Source: Sinohyriopsis cumingii (Eukaryota; Mollusca; Bivalvia; Unionida; Unionidae). Taken from it: a stretch of DNA of 64,000 nucleotides. Positions 10,381-23,164 of this stretch are shown piece by piece. The stretch covers positions 61,482,719 to 61,546,718 of the forward strand of contig CM068835.1 in NCBI GenBank assembly GCA_028554795.2, written 5' to 3'. How positions within the stretch are numbered: the first letter of the stretch is position 1; each line of letters opens with the position of its first letter. The notes under the pieces are model-generated. The model was not told where the DNA came from. It saw nothing but the letters and a program-made list of their open reading frames with translations, and did not search any database. The translations under genes were made by a program, and so were the position numbers.

Positions 10381-11090
10381 TTTAACGATATCATGAATCC
10401 CACGTATAACATCTTCTAGTTTTTGTCTAATCATTTCAATATATGATACAGCTGTATTTATATTACCAAGTTTTGTGTTAATATCAACGAGTTTTACTTA
10501 GGTCAACATTCAAAGGGGTGCTAAAGAAATCATCTGCGATTTCATTAAGTTTTTGAAAGTTTCTACGAAGTCTTGTAAACGCGAGAATCATACCCAGATG
10601 TTGGATCTCTTAAAAAGCTCTTTTATTGCCACTCATGCTGAGTTCTCCTGTCATTGTATCGCTTGTGTTTGGCAAACGATTAGCAACACGTTTGTAATTT
10701 CATTTCTAATAGTTGCGATTGATATACTCGAGTCTCTGATTTTACCGTCATTGGTAAATACTGGAATATTATCCGTAGTAGCACCGAGAACTCTGTATTG
10801 ATCCTGAAAAATAAGAACTTCATCTTGGTCAAATCCAGAGAGGTTCACAATATCAGCGAGTTCATCATTAGTCGCGTAGTTTGACAGATCAATGCCATCT
10901 TTTTTCTTGCTTTTAGTGGTACCATTAACAGAAGATCTTCCGTAAATATCAACCATTGAACTTCAAGATCCTTTTGAAATGACGCGGTTACTTGTATAAT
11001 CATGAAGGACCTGAAGATATGGTAATGCTGATTTTGATATAGCACTCAGCACATTAATTGCTTCACGACCACATATTGGTGGATCAGTTA
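10380..11090 (-). pseudogene. Fibre/adhesin-like protein of viral element
   Basis: The minus-strand frame begins near 11090 (REAINVLSAISKSALPYLQV), has a single stop before MVDIYGRSS at 10956, and reads on through IDLSNYATNDELADIV and VLGATTDNIPVF. After a frameshift near 10680 comes MTGELSMSGNK. The 'dLSnYaT..el' and 'MTG-x-LSMSGN' phrases are typical of trimeric tail or receptor fibres of phages and adenovirus-like viruses, where such repeats build shafts and collars. Beyond 10600 the frame shifts repeatedly. The similar phrases at 30.7-31.7 kb lie on the opposite strand in a different element. Fibre function is inferred from these phrases alone. Confidence 0.45.
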
Positions 11091-11452
11091 GTGTTGAAAA
11101 TAATGAATATCAAAGTGGAATGTTTCTGGCTTATTTTAAAAATGATATTCCCGGAGGAAGCCCTTACCAATCGAAATAAACGATTCCATGTGGTTCAATT
11201 GCATATGCTCCCCATGAGTACCAGGCCCTTAATTATCATCAAGATTTATGATTCCTGTTTCAAAATTGTTTGGTTGTTTTGGTAACTGGTGACACATAAA
11301 AACACCTGAAATTTTATATTTTATTGTTTAGCAGAAAGAATATTGTTAGGACAATCAATAAGACCACTTCCTTGAGTAGAATAACCATTTCCGATTGCTC
11401 CTTTTTCCTCACTTATTGTTTCATCCGATTTTTTCTTCCAGAACCTTAAGGC

Positions 11453-11785
11453 TCATCTTTCTAATTTTGCTTTCTTAAATTGCTGCTTCATTACTTCTTT
11501 TTGTCTTATTTCCAGTATTGTTTGTTTAATACGGTCTTCTACTGACGGGTAAAAAGTCTCAAAATTATTAACATCTTTAGATCTGACATTTGGAGTATCA
11601 GTAGCGATGTGATATACATATCTTCTCCAATCAGCTTCTTTTAAAGTTTTAACATATTCTGGTTTTACATACTCATTTCTATTATAATATCCAAACGCGG
11701 CAATATCAATCATTTTGTTTGGGTATTTGATAGCGGCTATACATTCAGGCGGGAATTTATCCGTAATGTTAGTGGAAGCGGTAGA
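11453..11785 (-). pseudogene. Unidentified minus-strand viral-element gene
   Basis: The 86-codon ORF (MIDIAAFGYYNRNEYVKP...) is preceded in frame by about 24 codons (FPPECIAAIKYPNK) without its own start, so the true gene begins upstream of 11785 and is broken there. It is rich in Lys, Glu and Tyr and ends in a charged helix (KEVMKQQFKKAKLER). No catalytic motif is recognised. It sits at the head of the minus-strand cluster running to 8.2 kb, so it probably belongs to the same element. Confidence 0.4.
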
Positions 11786-11859
11786 ATCAGACGTTATTGA
11801 TACGATTGAAGAAACGTTGCAACTTATTGAACGTATATTTACCTTTCGGGTTATTCCTA

Positions 11860-12840
11860 AGACCTAAACACATTTCTTGAAGCGCAAATCATTCTTTGTG
11901 ATTTTAATAATGTTTTCGTGACCAATAAAGACCATTATTTAAGAGATCTTTTTTGATTACGAAAGTATAGTTGCTAAATATATCATTCAATTTAGGGACG
12001 AAAGTAAATAGGAGGAAAATAAAATCTAGTTACTTTCAAATCGCAGTAAATGTTATTCGAATGGAATGCCAGGTAAACATTTTTATATTGTTATGATGTC
12101 ATGCATACCTATATTTCTTGTAGAATATTTCTTTAATTTTTGAAGAATATTTTAATAAATTTCCATTGGTTGCGATAGGTCACATCAATAGGCTATTTTG
12201 AGGCTAATTGGGTATGTATGATCCATCACGAGGTTTATATACGTGAAATATAGTCGTAAGATAATTATGTGCGTACATAAGGAGGTAACTGGTCAATCAG
12301 ATGGATTCCCATTTTGAAGTCATCCTCAATTTTGTGTTCCTGTTGTAAGTCTGCAGACGTGTTTTTATTTTTTACTTAGATATTATTTGAGAGGAATAAC
12401 ATTTGTTTGGAATGTTCAGTTGAAATAGAAAGTGCTCATTATTTGGACTTCGTATCATTCTGGAACTGATGTGAATTATTTAAAGGAGTTCTGGACAACA
12501 CAAGCTTGACAACGTTACAATTCATGGCGTACCGGAGAAAATCTGATTTTTGAAATTTATACAGAACTCAGCTTAAACCAGAAATGACTAAAATACATCT
12601 TTGACTGGATCTATGAATAAATCTATCATTGAGTTTGGACAGTACTTGCTTTTTAGGCAAAACAATAAATGATGGAATCTGAAGCTGGTATTGTGTCATA
12701 TATAATATGAGTTGCATCATGTTATTTCTAGAAGTCATGAATGATGCAATCATAACTAATCTTACATCACTCTGCTGAACAAATTGCCCTATATGAGCTC
12801 TAGAAATCATACAGTGTCGTGCTCTCTTATTTGTCAGTGA
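11860..12840. other. No gene recognised; short dispersed repeat at 12495-12575
   Basis: Mostly AT-rich non-coding sequence. About 80 bases at 12495-12575 match 53115-53195 (shared CAATTCATGGCG and AATTTATACAGAACT). Confidence 0.5.
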
Positions 12841-12844
12841 CTGA

Positions 12845-14560
12845 GGTTGTGTAAGGACACGTTTCTGTTTATCCAAAAAGCAGAGATTTCTCTTACTTGT
12901 GTGAACAATGCAGAAAACGTCAGCTATGTTTGTTGTGAAACGACGTTTGCATCACAAAAGCGCAGTCGTAGTATAACCACTATGGTAAAGAAACTCTATC
13001 ACCATTTGTGGCTTCAAAATTGGACATAGAGACAAGAGGTGGGCTCCACCTATATGATGCAACATCTGTGCAGCAAACTATAGCCAGTGGTTGACCAGAG
13101 CTCTGTGCCTTATGCAGTGCCAATTATTTGGAGAGAGCCAACAGATCATACCAGTAATTGTTAATTCTGCATGGTGCCTCCAGTTGGAAAAGGTGTCTTA
13201 AAGAGGAAAAAGTGAAATGTACATTATCCAAACATTCCATCAACTATACGCGCAGTACCTAACGGAAGTACTGCCATTTTCGATGCACCAGAATCATTCT
13301 CACTTGAGTCAGACGAGAAAGAGGAAGATGTAGAGGATGAAACTTACATTCCTGAGCCATCAATTCCTGAGCCATCAATGTCACATGACCCATATTTATC
13401 CCATCCTCTTCCTCTCAACCACACCTCATACCACAAGGGGAAATTAATGACCTTGCCAGGGATTTGGAAGTATCCAAGGGCTCCAGACTACAGCAGTGGA
13501 ACCTCCTGGCTGGAGATGTAATGGTTTCCGTGTTCCGTGACCTTCAAAAGGATATTGTCCCATTCTTTTACATGGAAGGTGATCTTGTATCCTGCAACAA
13601 TATCGACGGTGTGATGGCAGTTCTCAACATCGTTCATGATCCAGATGAGTGGAGACTGTTTGTTGATTCATGTTTTGCTGCAGCATAATGTTTTGCCAAC
13701 AATTCCAGTGGTCATGCGTCCATATGACGGAAACCAACGTAAATATGAAACAACGCTTGAGGTGCATAAGCTATGGCCAACAACAGTGGAAGCACTGTGG
13801 CGATTTATAGGTTCCTGCTCTCTTGCTTGGTCTTCAGACTGGATACACAACGTTATTCTGTTTTATTTGCGAATACGATATTTGTGCAATAAATTCCCAC
13901 TACATCAAGAGATATTGACCTCCCCGACTGTTATTAGAGTCTGTGAGGACAAGTGTTCATCATCCACCACTTGTTGAATCAAGGTAGATTGTGTTACCTT
14001 GCACATCAAGCTGGGTTTGATGACGAACCTTGTCAAGGCCATGGAAAAACCACAGGTAGCTCTCAAGTACCTCCATGATTTTTTTTTAAAGGTTTAGTGA
14101 AGCCAGGATAAAGCAAGGTGTCTTTGTTGGTCCTCAGAGTCGTGAACTTCTTCGAGATTATGCATTGTACAGTGCACTGCGGCGCGGACAAGACGGCTTG
14201 GAAATCATTCCAGTTAATGCCAATAAAGTTCATCCAAAACAACAAGGCAGACACCTACAGAGAGTTTGTGTAAAACCTCCTCGAAACATACAACAATCTT
14301 GCTTGCAACATGTCACTAAAGATAAAGATGTTTGCACTCTCATCAACATTTTGTTCCATCGAACTTCGACGCATTGAGCGACGAGCACGGTGAGCGATTT
14401 TACCAGGACAATGCATCAATAGAGAAACGCAGAGAGGGCAAATGGATCCATTCAATGATTTAAGACTATTGCTTGACACTGATAAGAGATGCTCCATTTA
14501 ATGAATACAAGACCCAAGCCAAGAAGTGTCGAGTAGAGACTAAATAAGACTAAACTAAGT
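12845..14560 (+). pseudogene. Decayed copy of a conserved multicopy invertebrate gene, unknown function
   Basis: Plus-strand fragments in shifting frames read in order through one protein. There are cysteine pairs in CVNNAENVSYVCCETTF (about 12895-12955) and in the MVPPVGKGVLKRKKW segment (about 13165-13215). An acidic linker leads to YIPEPSIPEPS (about 13345). The central part has DPDEWRLFVDSC (13640-13680), a region near 13990-14140, and AWKSFQ. The C-terminal part has LSDEHGERFYQDN (about 14370-14410) and RDAPFNEYK. I recall proteins of this layout as multicopy, uncharacterised genes in arthropods and cnidarians, probably spread by transposons. Several stops and frameshifts make this copy non-functional. 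No transposon ends are visible. Confidence 0.5.
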
Positions 14561-15220
14561 GCTTATATATACATAATGGTTTTGTGCCTTTTGTTTCATA
14601 ATAAATTTGATTTATTTATCCGTCTTGCTGTTTCTAGAAAGTTACATAAACACGATAGGTGAAATATATCATGTAAAGCAACCATAAACACATGAAAAGA
14701 CATAGATTTACAATTTATGATTAAAACTCTACACAATAAACGCAGACTTAAAGTATAAAAACTTAACTATCCTGGAAACAGTAGCCAAACAGTTGTTTGA
14801 ATTATCATATTTTAATTCAGCACAACAAAATCCATAATAAGTAGCACATTTTATCTCTGAAGCAGACGACTTCTAAAACATGAAGACCATTGTAATAAAT
14901 TTATTTGTTAAGTTGCACATAACCTGTTTTTATGCTTCATTCTGTTACTTAGTTCAAGACAATAGAGTCTTAACAATATTCTAGGTGACGACGATATTAT
15001 TCAAATGATAAGGCGACGACATGATATTTTTCATGTGATAAGGCGACGACATCTTCTATCAAGGAAACACATCCTATTAGTGAGAAGAAAGAAATGGCGT
15101 AACATTGAAATGCGTGATGTTTATTTTAGCCAGATCTGACACAAGCTGAAAAATGCGATTTAATAATGTATAATCTGTTTCACAATACAATGTAATAATT
15201 TATAAGCTGTTTAAGAATAT
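14560..15220. other. No gene recognised
   Basis: AT-rich. A short direct repeat GATAAGGCGACGACAT occurs twice near 15005-15050, otherwise nothing is seen. Confidence 0.5.
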
Positions 15221-15223
15221 AAT

Positions 15224-15531
15224 GTGGCCTAGTGGTTAGAGCGTCCGCCATAGATGCGGGAGTTCGTGGGATCGATCCCCGCCGAGTCGTACCAAAGACT
15301 TACAAAATTGTACTAAAAGCTGCCTCTTTAGACGCTCAGCATTAAGAGGTTAGTGTTAGAAACTGTTGGCCTTGTGTCAGGATAATGTGACTGGGTGGGA
15401 CAACATGATACATGTCAGTGGCATGATGTCGTAGTGCTAGACAGCACTTTAAACTACCCAACTGGAGACATCATAGCGAGATGACTGCACACTTGTTAAA
15501 GCTACGTTAAACATCCACATATCACACACAC
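15224..15531 (+). mobile_element. SINE family 2 (tRNA-derived), copy a
   Basis: The tRNA-like head GTGGCCTAGTGGTTAGAGCG leads to a B-box-like GGATCGATCCCC. The family body follows, with CATTAAGAGGTTAGTG and AATGTGACTGGGTGGGAC, and the tail ends in CACACACA. It is probably truncated by a few bases at the 5' end relative to the 21.4 kb copy. Other copies are at 21.4, 52.2 (minus) and 58.2 kb. Confidence 0.85.
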
Positions 15532-15539
15532 TATGTATA

Positions 15540-17140
15540 TCATCAAGGAAGGATGTGTTGCGTATCTTCGTGAATAAGGTCGTTTGTCAATATATTTGGT
15601 TTTAGTCACATTCTCCCACCGAATTTAAAAGCTGGTTAAACTAAGTGGAGGAATCCTTGGATATTTATATATAGTCACATGAAGATGCTTCTGCATTTCC
15701 AATTTTTGGACTTATCCTCAAGGTCAAGGTGACAGTTAAAATATTTAGGGTTATAGTGAGGCAGATGGGTCAACTACGATACGCTTATGCTTCTCAGAGT
15801 TATGGCATCTCATTTATCACAGTCAAGGTATATTGTAACTGTCAACGTTTTGTATCTATTAACTCAATTGCCGTTTGAAGTATGGTCACTACATATTACA
15901 GCTTTATCTTAAAGGTTACATTTAGATTTCATTTTTGTGAAGTTGTATTACCTCACTAAGGTAGGTGTGACACACATATTCATCGAATTTACTTTTTAAA
16001 CTGAGATAGTGATATTTATAAAGGTAATATTTCAAATGATATGTAATGTGGTAAAAAATGTGATACTATATAGATTTATAAAAATCATTAACATTTAGGG
16101 ATTGTGTTTACGGCTGAGGGAATAACTGCAGATACACGGAAAACAGTTGAAGTCAAGTTTTAAAGCAGTTCTGTTTACATGATGCATACTTATGTAATTA
16201 TATTGAAATTTGAATTATTTTATTCTCTTGTAATAACAGTTTCAGTTTATGCAACCAAAGTTTAGTGTTTCGCTAGGGTGGATATTAAACTGAAAAATCC
16301 CTTAAAGTTCTCTACTAGATTACTTGGGATCACATTCTGTACTGATCCTAACTTTATATATGGTACATTGGAATCCGGCGATGCAGACCATTCTAGTTTT
16401 AAATGCCATCATTCTGGACTAAACTAATCTTCTCCTATCTTCTAGTTCCGTGGATGTTGAAAAGAAATATAAACAGAATCGTACATGATTGATCATTTTA
16501 AATGAAATTTATGAAACAAGTCGAGTTATTCCCATCGTTTTGGTTGCTTTCAAAATATTTACATTATTTGACAACGTTCCAAGTTTCATAAAATTCATTT
16601 CAAATAAGTTAAAATGTAAAATTGTTTTTATATTATTTGGTTTATATAACCAATCCGCAGAATAGTTTTCTTGTAATGACTATGCTAATATAAGATTTTG
16701 AATTGATAAATAAGAGCGATATTACTTTACCGTCTGACTTAAAACTGTCTGCCAGTATCAAATTTGTAAATATAATATATCTTATATTCTTTAAACTATG
16801 TTATGTTACAGAATGAAATTTATTAATTATATTCCTCTCTTGGAAATAATTTACAATATTCTATTTTCTAGAGAAAAATTGAAATAATTGAAATAAGAAA
16901 TACACAAACTAAAAATGTCATATAAATTTTGTTTAAAAATTGAAATTAATTTTGTTAAATATATGCATGTTTGTGTTACTTTTATGTAATATTTGAAACA
17001 CATTTTGGAATTCTGGTTCGATACGCCTTCCTTCGCCTGACGTGTTATTGCAATGTGTGGTGTTGTGAAGTCAATTACATGTGTTACATGTATGAAAATT
17101 ATGTTATCGGTATAATATAGTCTATTACAGATTTATCATG
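15540..17140. other. No gene recognised
   Basis: AT-rich intron- or intergenic-like DNA without supported ORFs. Confidence 0.5.
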
Positions 17141-17902
17141 TGATGAAGCTTCTTCAGTAAATATTGCTTAATTCCTAGTGTATATGAGTTTACATATTTG
17201 TCCAGAACGGAAATAATCAAAATCAAACTATCCAGAGAGATGTAAACATATCCAACATAATTTACCTCTTTAGGGTATACGTAGGAAAGAATTTGTCATA
17301 CACGTGGCCACAAAACACTACATTGGCGAAGAATAATTTGCCCCAAGATGTTAAAGTTCATATCTTGACCTATTAGCACTGCATACGAATCAATTAGTCT
17401 ACAAGTTGGAATGAATTTATTTTGTCTATATGTATAAATGAAAATGATCAGGGAAAAATCGTTAGTTGTACAAGGGATGAATATTCTGACTCATTTGACA
17501 TACCAATATAAGAACATTGTTCTAGTGATATTGAAGTTGGATTCATAATAAAGTGCATAATGGTTTAATGGATTGATAGCATGTCTTGTATATGCATTAG
17601 TTTACACGATTCGTTTTGAAGTAATTGATACACGTGTGTACGTGGTGCGACTTCAGCTTTGGATACATATGCAGGAAAGCTGTCTGCTCTGTTCTTCCAG
17701 GAGATTTTGTGCTAAGTTTTGAAGCATGTTTATCCTTAAATGGAACCGTAAGTCTCTAGATCTGGTATTATTATATGTTGCAAAATAAAATCGTAAAATG
17801 TGTTAGGAATATTTGGTACTTGCCTTAAAATAGTAATTTCCAAGTATCTTAGGACATTAGAGCAAATCCTTGTTTGATTGTTTTGTTTATTTCGTTTTTC
17901 AG

Positions 17903-18095
17903 GGAATGAAACACATGTGGTGGTTGACACGAGTGGTGAAATTACATCCCCAAACTATCCTGCGAATTACATTCCCACATCGATTGATAAATCTATGGTT
18001 TGGAGCATTATGACACCGGGGACTAACATTGTATTTCGAATAGAAGATATCGATATCGATTCGACCACAAATTTCGAATTGCTGTGCGGATATAA
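17903..18095 (+). CDS. CUB-domain exon, locus A (host gene, partial)
   Basis: A 193-bp exon lies between a pyrimidine-rich acceptor ending TTTTTCAG and a GTATG donor. It encodes NETHVVVDTSGEITSPNYPA followed by NY, with the CUB signature TSPNYPxNY, then WSIMTPGTNIVFRI and a DIDIDS strand, and ends at the cysteine LLCG. CUB domains are extracellular beta-sandwiches in secreted or membrane proteins. The exon begins with two bases of a split codon. Its duplicate at 55047 has exactly the same length and phase. A candidate start exon (ATG near 17726 with donor at about 17748) is possible but unproven. Later exons of the gene are not certain; 23165 is a candidate. Confidence 0.7.
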
Positions 18096-18099
18096 GTAT

Positions 18100-19090
18100 G
18101 TAGGAGCATATATATGTTTGCATGATAGATTGATGTCGTGTTTTCGAATCTACTGGCCTTACTCGGATTATACCTTTGGCTAACATGCATGATGAATTTG
18201 ACCGTTAATGGATAAATCCTTTGCTAAAATAGTGTCCATTGGTTCAACATAGGAATGGTGTTATACCTCAAAGTGTTGAATATTGCGGGTCTCAAACGGG
18301 GAATTAGACTTGAGGTCAGAATGACACTACACTAATACTGCATGAAACCGGAAATACTAATGCTAAAATTGTATCTACAATCCAACGCAGACCATAAATA
18401 TGACAATCACATTTGTTTTGAATAATAATCATACATACACACACTATTCTCCAATCACAGATCCCTACCCAAAAATGTTGAGGGTAGGAATTGTTTAGAT
18501 ATTAATTTCACGCAAATATACAAACATATTATCATACATTATTTTAGGAAGTGGAAGGACACACACATGTTCTTATATACAAACTTAATAAGACAGAAGA
18601 GTGTAGGGGTAAAGATGTTTCAAGGTTTAGTTGTCAATAACATAGACATACTTAAGATATGCAAACAGAAAACATTAAACACTAAATAAGTTGCACATAT
18701 AATTAGTGTCTCTTTTCCTAGAGATGATCATGACATGCTTTTTTGAAAAATACTCTAGAAAAGTGTACGGTGCAGTACTTTGTAGTTTTTTTTTCTTCTT
18801 CAAACTGAAATCCATTTATATACAATAGAGTTGAACAGTTCTTCTGCGTGCATAACATTGACTTCTCTTATCCACGTACACTGAGCCCGAGTTTACTGTG
18901 TTTTCATATTCGAATGTAATATGTTGCTCATATATGTCTATAATCCGTTCATTTTATTTTATGCAATATCATTATATAAGCACTCATTTTACACAATCTT
19001 TAAATATCTGGCCCTTTGCATCTCGCTTTGTATTTCATCCAACACTTTTCGCTCGCATTAATAATATTTTGTAACTGTCTGCATCATTTG
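18100..19090. other. Intron-like DNA downstream of CUB exon A
   Basis: No ORF of interest. The sequence is conserved in patches with 55.25-58.2 kb. Confidence 0.5.
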
Positions 19091-20279
19091 TTTCAGTAGT
19101 TAATACACTAATCGACGTCTAATTTCGGCTGGCAGGTCAACATGATTGTTGTTGGTGCACAGAGGACACCTACTAGTGCAATGAACAAATCTTGGTGGCA
19201 GTTCGCTGTTAAGACATGCAATTACTCTAGCACAAATAATCGGTTTGGTGGCGTAGCCTCCCATAGTTGGACAGCTTATCTTTCTGCAGCCCCCAAACGG
19301 TATAATCTCGGTTGTCTTGGAGCATCAAACTGTTACGAAATGGTAATCGACCAAAACCGGTCAGTAGCACGACACCGACAACCTTCAAACTCTCCAGCTG
19401 CATATAAATACCGTACAAACTTGAATCCGAATAGTTTTAACGGTACTATATATAATTTGTTTTAGTGTGAATATAACAGACATTGTGTTGGATCTAGTTG
19501 GTTGGTTTTAATCCAATCGTGCATGTGGTTTCAATATTTGATCCTCATATTACTAATGGAAGTCGTGCTACCCATTTGATTAATGGAGGGGTGGATGGGG
19601 GCGGGTTAAATCCCTTGTGTTTCAGCACTTTGTGTTGGAGATTGCTGCACTATGAAATTTCGCTAATAAGTCCTACGACGACTGAAGACCGAATAACCGT
19701 ATTGCAGGTGTGCGATTAAGTCGTTCCTAAATGGTTCGGAAACAATATATATTAACATGACGGACACGAACCTGCACATTACATGGCGTTTCGACAACTG
19801 CGCAGCAACACATCTAAAAAATCCGTTACCTGGATTCACTTGTAATATTCAAAGATGACAAGATGATATTCTATTGTAGTGTTGATGTGCACTGCCTCGA
19901 AAATATATATTGGACTCGCTGTGCCGCTCTTGGGGTAAATTTCGATATGTTGGCGTGGATCACTAAGAACCAACGTATCCTTATAATATTTTTCTCACCA
20001 TTGATATGATTCGAACCTGCGGTCTCGGTGGAAAATATCATTCGGATTTAGACACAAACGTGTCCGATAAAACAATTTTAGGAACATAACAATTACATAA
20101 AATGTCCGCCAGTGTGAAAAGCGACGCCATAAAGCTGCCCGTAAACATAAACAATTAATTTGTAGTGTTCTTGTAGGTCGAAAAAGTGTCAAAGACATGT
20201 TGCAGTCGTGATAGACTGCACGAGAAGACCTCGCAGTGGGTATTTTAAGAAACATTTACACCGCTGATTAAACCAACAA

Positions 20280-21130
20280 AGGATATTGTCGAACGTGTTG
20301 AGGATATTAGGAAGTCAACGCAAGCATCAGTAGAACAAGTAGCAATTCTAACGAAACAAAAGAAGAACCGGGTCAAATTTATAAAATAACTAAGCGCACC
20401 AAGGATATCAATGAGGCTACAAGAGCAACTTGAGAGATTACACGCTCGCCAGTGGTGATGGCTGAATCAAAGAAGAAGATGTCGGTGAAATGGAGGAAAG
20501 AACCATCAATGAATCGTTTACACCACCCCCGTACCAGTTCATGGTGGAAACACCAAAACAAAATTTCGATTGAAAAGTTCGTCAGTGGGTTTTTGATATT
20601 CCTAGCAGGATTTTCTGTACGGCATGAATGGGAAAATTTAGTCATCAATGAACCATCACAAAACATACAAATGGCACGCATCAGGTGGGCAAACTGGGAT
20701 GTTACTTTATCAAAAAAGCCTCTGATGAGCTGTTTGAGTCTTATAAGGTTATACTTACTTTGGTTAAAGCTGCAAAAGATTGTGAAGCAAATAAAGAGAT
20801 AAAACATTTTAAGGATGTTCCGCACGGCATAAAAATGTATCAATGAACACCTGACATTGAGGCAAAAAAATATTCCGATCACTTAAAACCATCTATAAAA
20901 AGCAGCCAAAAACGTCCATCACTTGTGCCTCCACCAGTAATATTTACACAAACAACTTGTAAAAACTGCATAAGAAGAAATAATTGAGCAAAAATCAACT
21001 CATAGTCCTGCATTGACACAAGAAAAATAACAAGTTGAGTGGAAAAGGTTTCAACCTGCATCTAAACGCTGCTAACAGAAGAAGACAAATGGATAAAAGA
21101 ACAAATAGAAAGGTATCAGCAACAACCAAA
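20280..21130 (+). pseudogene. Decayed coding region, unidentified, in duplicate A
   Basis: Plus-strand frames contain protein-like text in sequence: VERVEDIRKSTQASVEQVAI (about 20290), TPPPYQFMVETPKQNFD (about 20520), KKASDELFESYKVILTLVKA (about 20715), PSIKSSQKRPSLVPPPVIF (about 20890) and LLTEEDKWIKEQIERYQQQP (about 21075). Frames change several times. The last part also exists, more decayed, in duplicate B near 58950-59240. It resembles a helical, basic, proline-containing protein such as a transposon or viral accessory protein. No family is identified. Confidence 0.35.
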
Positions 21131-21423
21131 ACAAGTAGAAAGCCTTGTTTGGATTGTGTGACCATAACGATCCTGTTAATCGACCTTTATAATTGCGAAG
21201 GAGTTTTCTTCCGCAGTGTCCTATGCTGAATGTTGAACGAGAGTTTCAAATCCCCCGATTCATGAAAGATTATTAGCTTCATCTAAAACCTTGCATTTCA
21301 CGCACATCTTCAAGAGTACACGTTTCAAATTAATTACTGCTTTTTGTATTTTAGCATCATTCTAGTTTCACAATCATTGCTTCTTTGCAGTAATTATTAT
21401 TCTCAACATTTTGTTTAATTTCT

Positions 21424-21736
21424 GCACCTGTCGGGTGGCCTAGTTAGAGCGCCCGCCTTGGATGCGGGAGGTCATGGGTTCGATCCCCGGCCGAGTCATA
21501 CCAAAGACTTCCAAATCTGTACTAACAGCTACATCGCTTGGCTCTTAGCATTAAGAGGTTAGTGTTAGGACTGGTCGGCCTGTTGTCAGTATAATGTGAC
21601 TGGGTGGGACATCATGCTACATGTATGCGGCATGATGCCCCATTGCTAGAAATCACTATAAACTGCCACACTGCATACATCGTAGCAATATGACTGAAAA
21701 ATGGTTATAGCTACGTTAAAAATCCCAATCACACAC
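21424..21736 (+). mobile_element. SINE family 2, copy b, with target-site duplication
   Basis: A full-length-looking copy beginning GCACCTGTCGGGTGGCCTAG. It is flanked by a 13-bp direct repeat TTGTTTAATTTCT (21411-21423 and 21737-21749). Confidence 0.9.
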
Positions 21737-21749
21737 TTGTTTAATTTCT

Positions 21750-22960
21750 CTTTGTTCTCTGACTTATATTCTTTCTATAACTATCGCGTCTATGTGGAGA
21801 TTATAGATTTGACGTCCATGGAAGACTTTGCTGCATCAGCAAGATTTGTTGTTGTCTACACCGAGAATAGACAGCGCTACGTGTTGGACAAAGTTCAATG
21901 TTGCTTACCTTTAGATTTAAAGATCCCTTCACTCCATCATTTTCTATGTTATCTCTACTAATAATTATCTCACTGTGTCTCTCGAAATATCCCCTAGATT
22001 ATCTGTTTATTTTTTTCTTCAAGGGGAGATTATTTTGTAATATTATTGTTCCTTTCTTTTGCTCAATCATATGTTCTGGGGTCTTTTCTGCTCGTCTGAC
22101 GTGATTATGAACATCACATGAGTTGATTCGATTTGATATTCAAATTATCTGTTGAGTCTTTATTATCGGTAATTATGGAGAACTTTCTAACCTAAGCTCC
22201 AAATTACTATAAATGGTTTTTTATGGTTTTTATTTTTGAGTATAATCTTTATTTAAATTCATATTATTCTGTGATCAACGTCGATTCGTTTCTCATCTGG
22301 TTTTCTATTTCCGTTAAAATTAATCATGTCCCGTTCACGATCAATTGCTTCTAAACATTATAAGCATATAGACCTTTATGAAATTTATGTGACGAATTGT
22401 TTCGCTAAAGAGAAAATGTCAATCATTAAATTTGATCAAAATCAAAGAAATAGTTTCAAAGTTACTTTAGCTCAAAATTACTATAAACTTCCAACAATTA
22501 AGTCAAATATTTGAGATCAGATTAAACTCATCAAGGAACGCTGCATTACATAAAGGCAAAAACACGCACCAGATATGAGCTACACGTTATTTATGGTTCC
22601 AGGATGATATCGAATTTGATATGTTGAGAAGCTGACGTTTTGTTGAAGGAATTATCTTTGATAAATACACTCTCACTCACTCCACCCACATGTACAACGT
22701 GAGTGTGGTGGAATGAACCACTATCTTCCTGGTCATATCCCGGAAGCGTGGAATCAGTCACCATCATCATTATGATTGGCGTCACCTAACGTTACCAAAA
22801 TCACCAAAGCCTCGAAATATAGAATTAAACAAAATTGAAGCAAAGACAATTACAACAACATTAAAAGCCGATGAAATGAGTTTTTACATCATAGGCTTAT
22901 CTTAAATAACAGACTGAGTAGAGTAATCATTATAGCTGTCGAGTTATTATTCAGTAGCTC
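21750..22960. other. No firm gene; one short ORF
   Basis: A 62-codon plus ORF (22326-22514, MSRSRSIASKHYKHIDLYEI...) is open but unrecognised. The rest is intron-like DNA. Confidence 0.35.
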
Positions 22961-23011
22961 CATGGTCCCAGGTATAAGGAAGGGCATTGTAGATTATTTG
23001 CATATTAACCT

Positions 23012-23045
<34 letters not shown>

Positions 23046-23047
23046 GA

Positions 23048-23141
<94 letters not shown>
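23012..23141. repeat. Long (ATT)n microsatellite next to a splice acceptor
   Basis: More than 40 ATT units with a few interruptions, ending directly in the TTCTTCTTC pyrimidine tract of the next exon. ORFs encoding long Ile or Tyr runs here are artefacts. Confidence 0.95.
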
Positions 23142-23164
23142 TTCTTCTTCTTCTTTTTCTTCAG

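Larger units (their letters stand above)
17140..21230 (+). repeat. Diverged segmental duplicate, copy A (CUB-exon locus)
   Basis: This aligns by eye in the same orientation with 54340-59270. Shared landmarks are TTGTCCAGAACGGAA near 17200 and 54395, the CUB exon, the TCTATAATCCGTTCAT segment near 18940 and 58090, a GTTGTCTTGGAGCA segment near 19310 and 58810, and AGCAACAACCAAAACAAGTAG near the end. Copy A contains about 1.4 kb (19.44-20.82 kb) that copy B lacks. Copy B contains a SINE at 58.2 kb that copy A lacks. Confidence 0.8.

Noticed and set aside
15224..15300. Possible functional tRNA gene
   Set aside because: The tRNA-like region is the head of a SINE. The same body follows it in three other copies, and no proper acceptor stem is seen.
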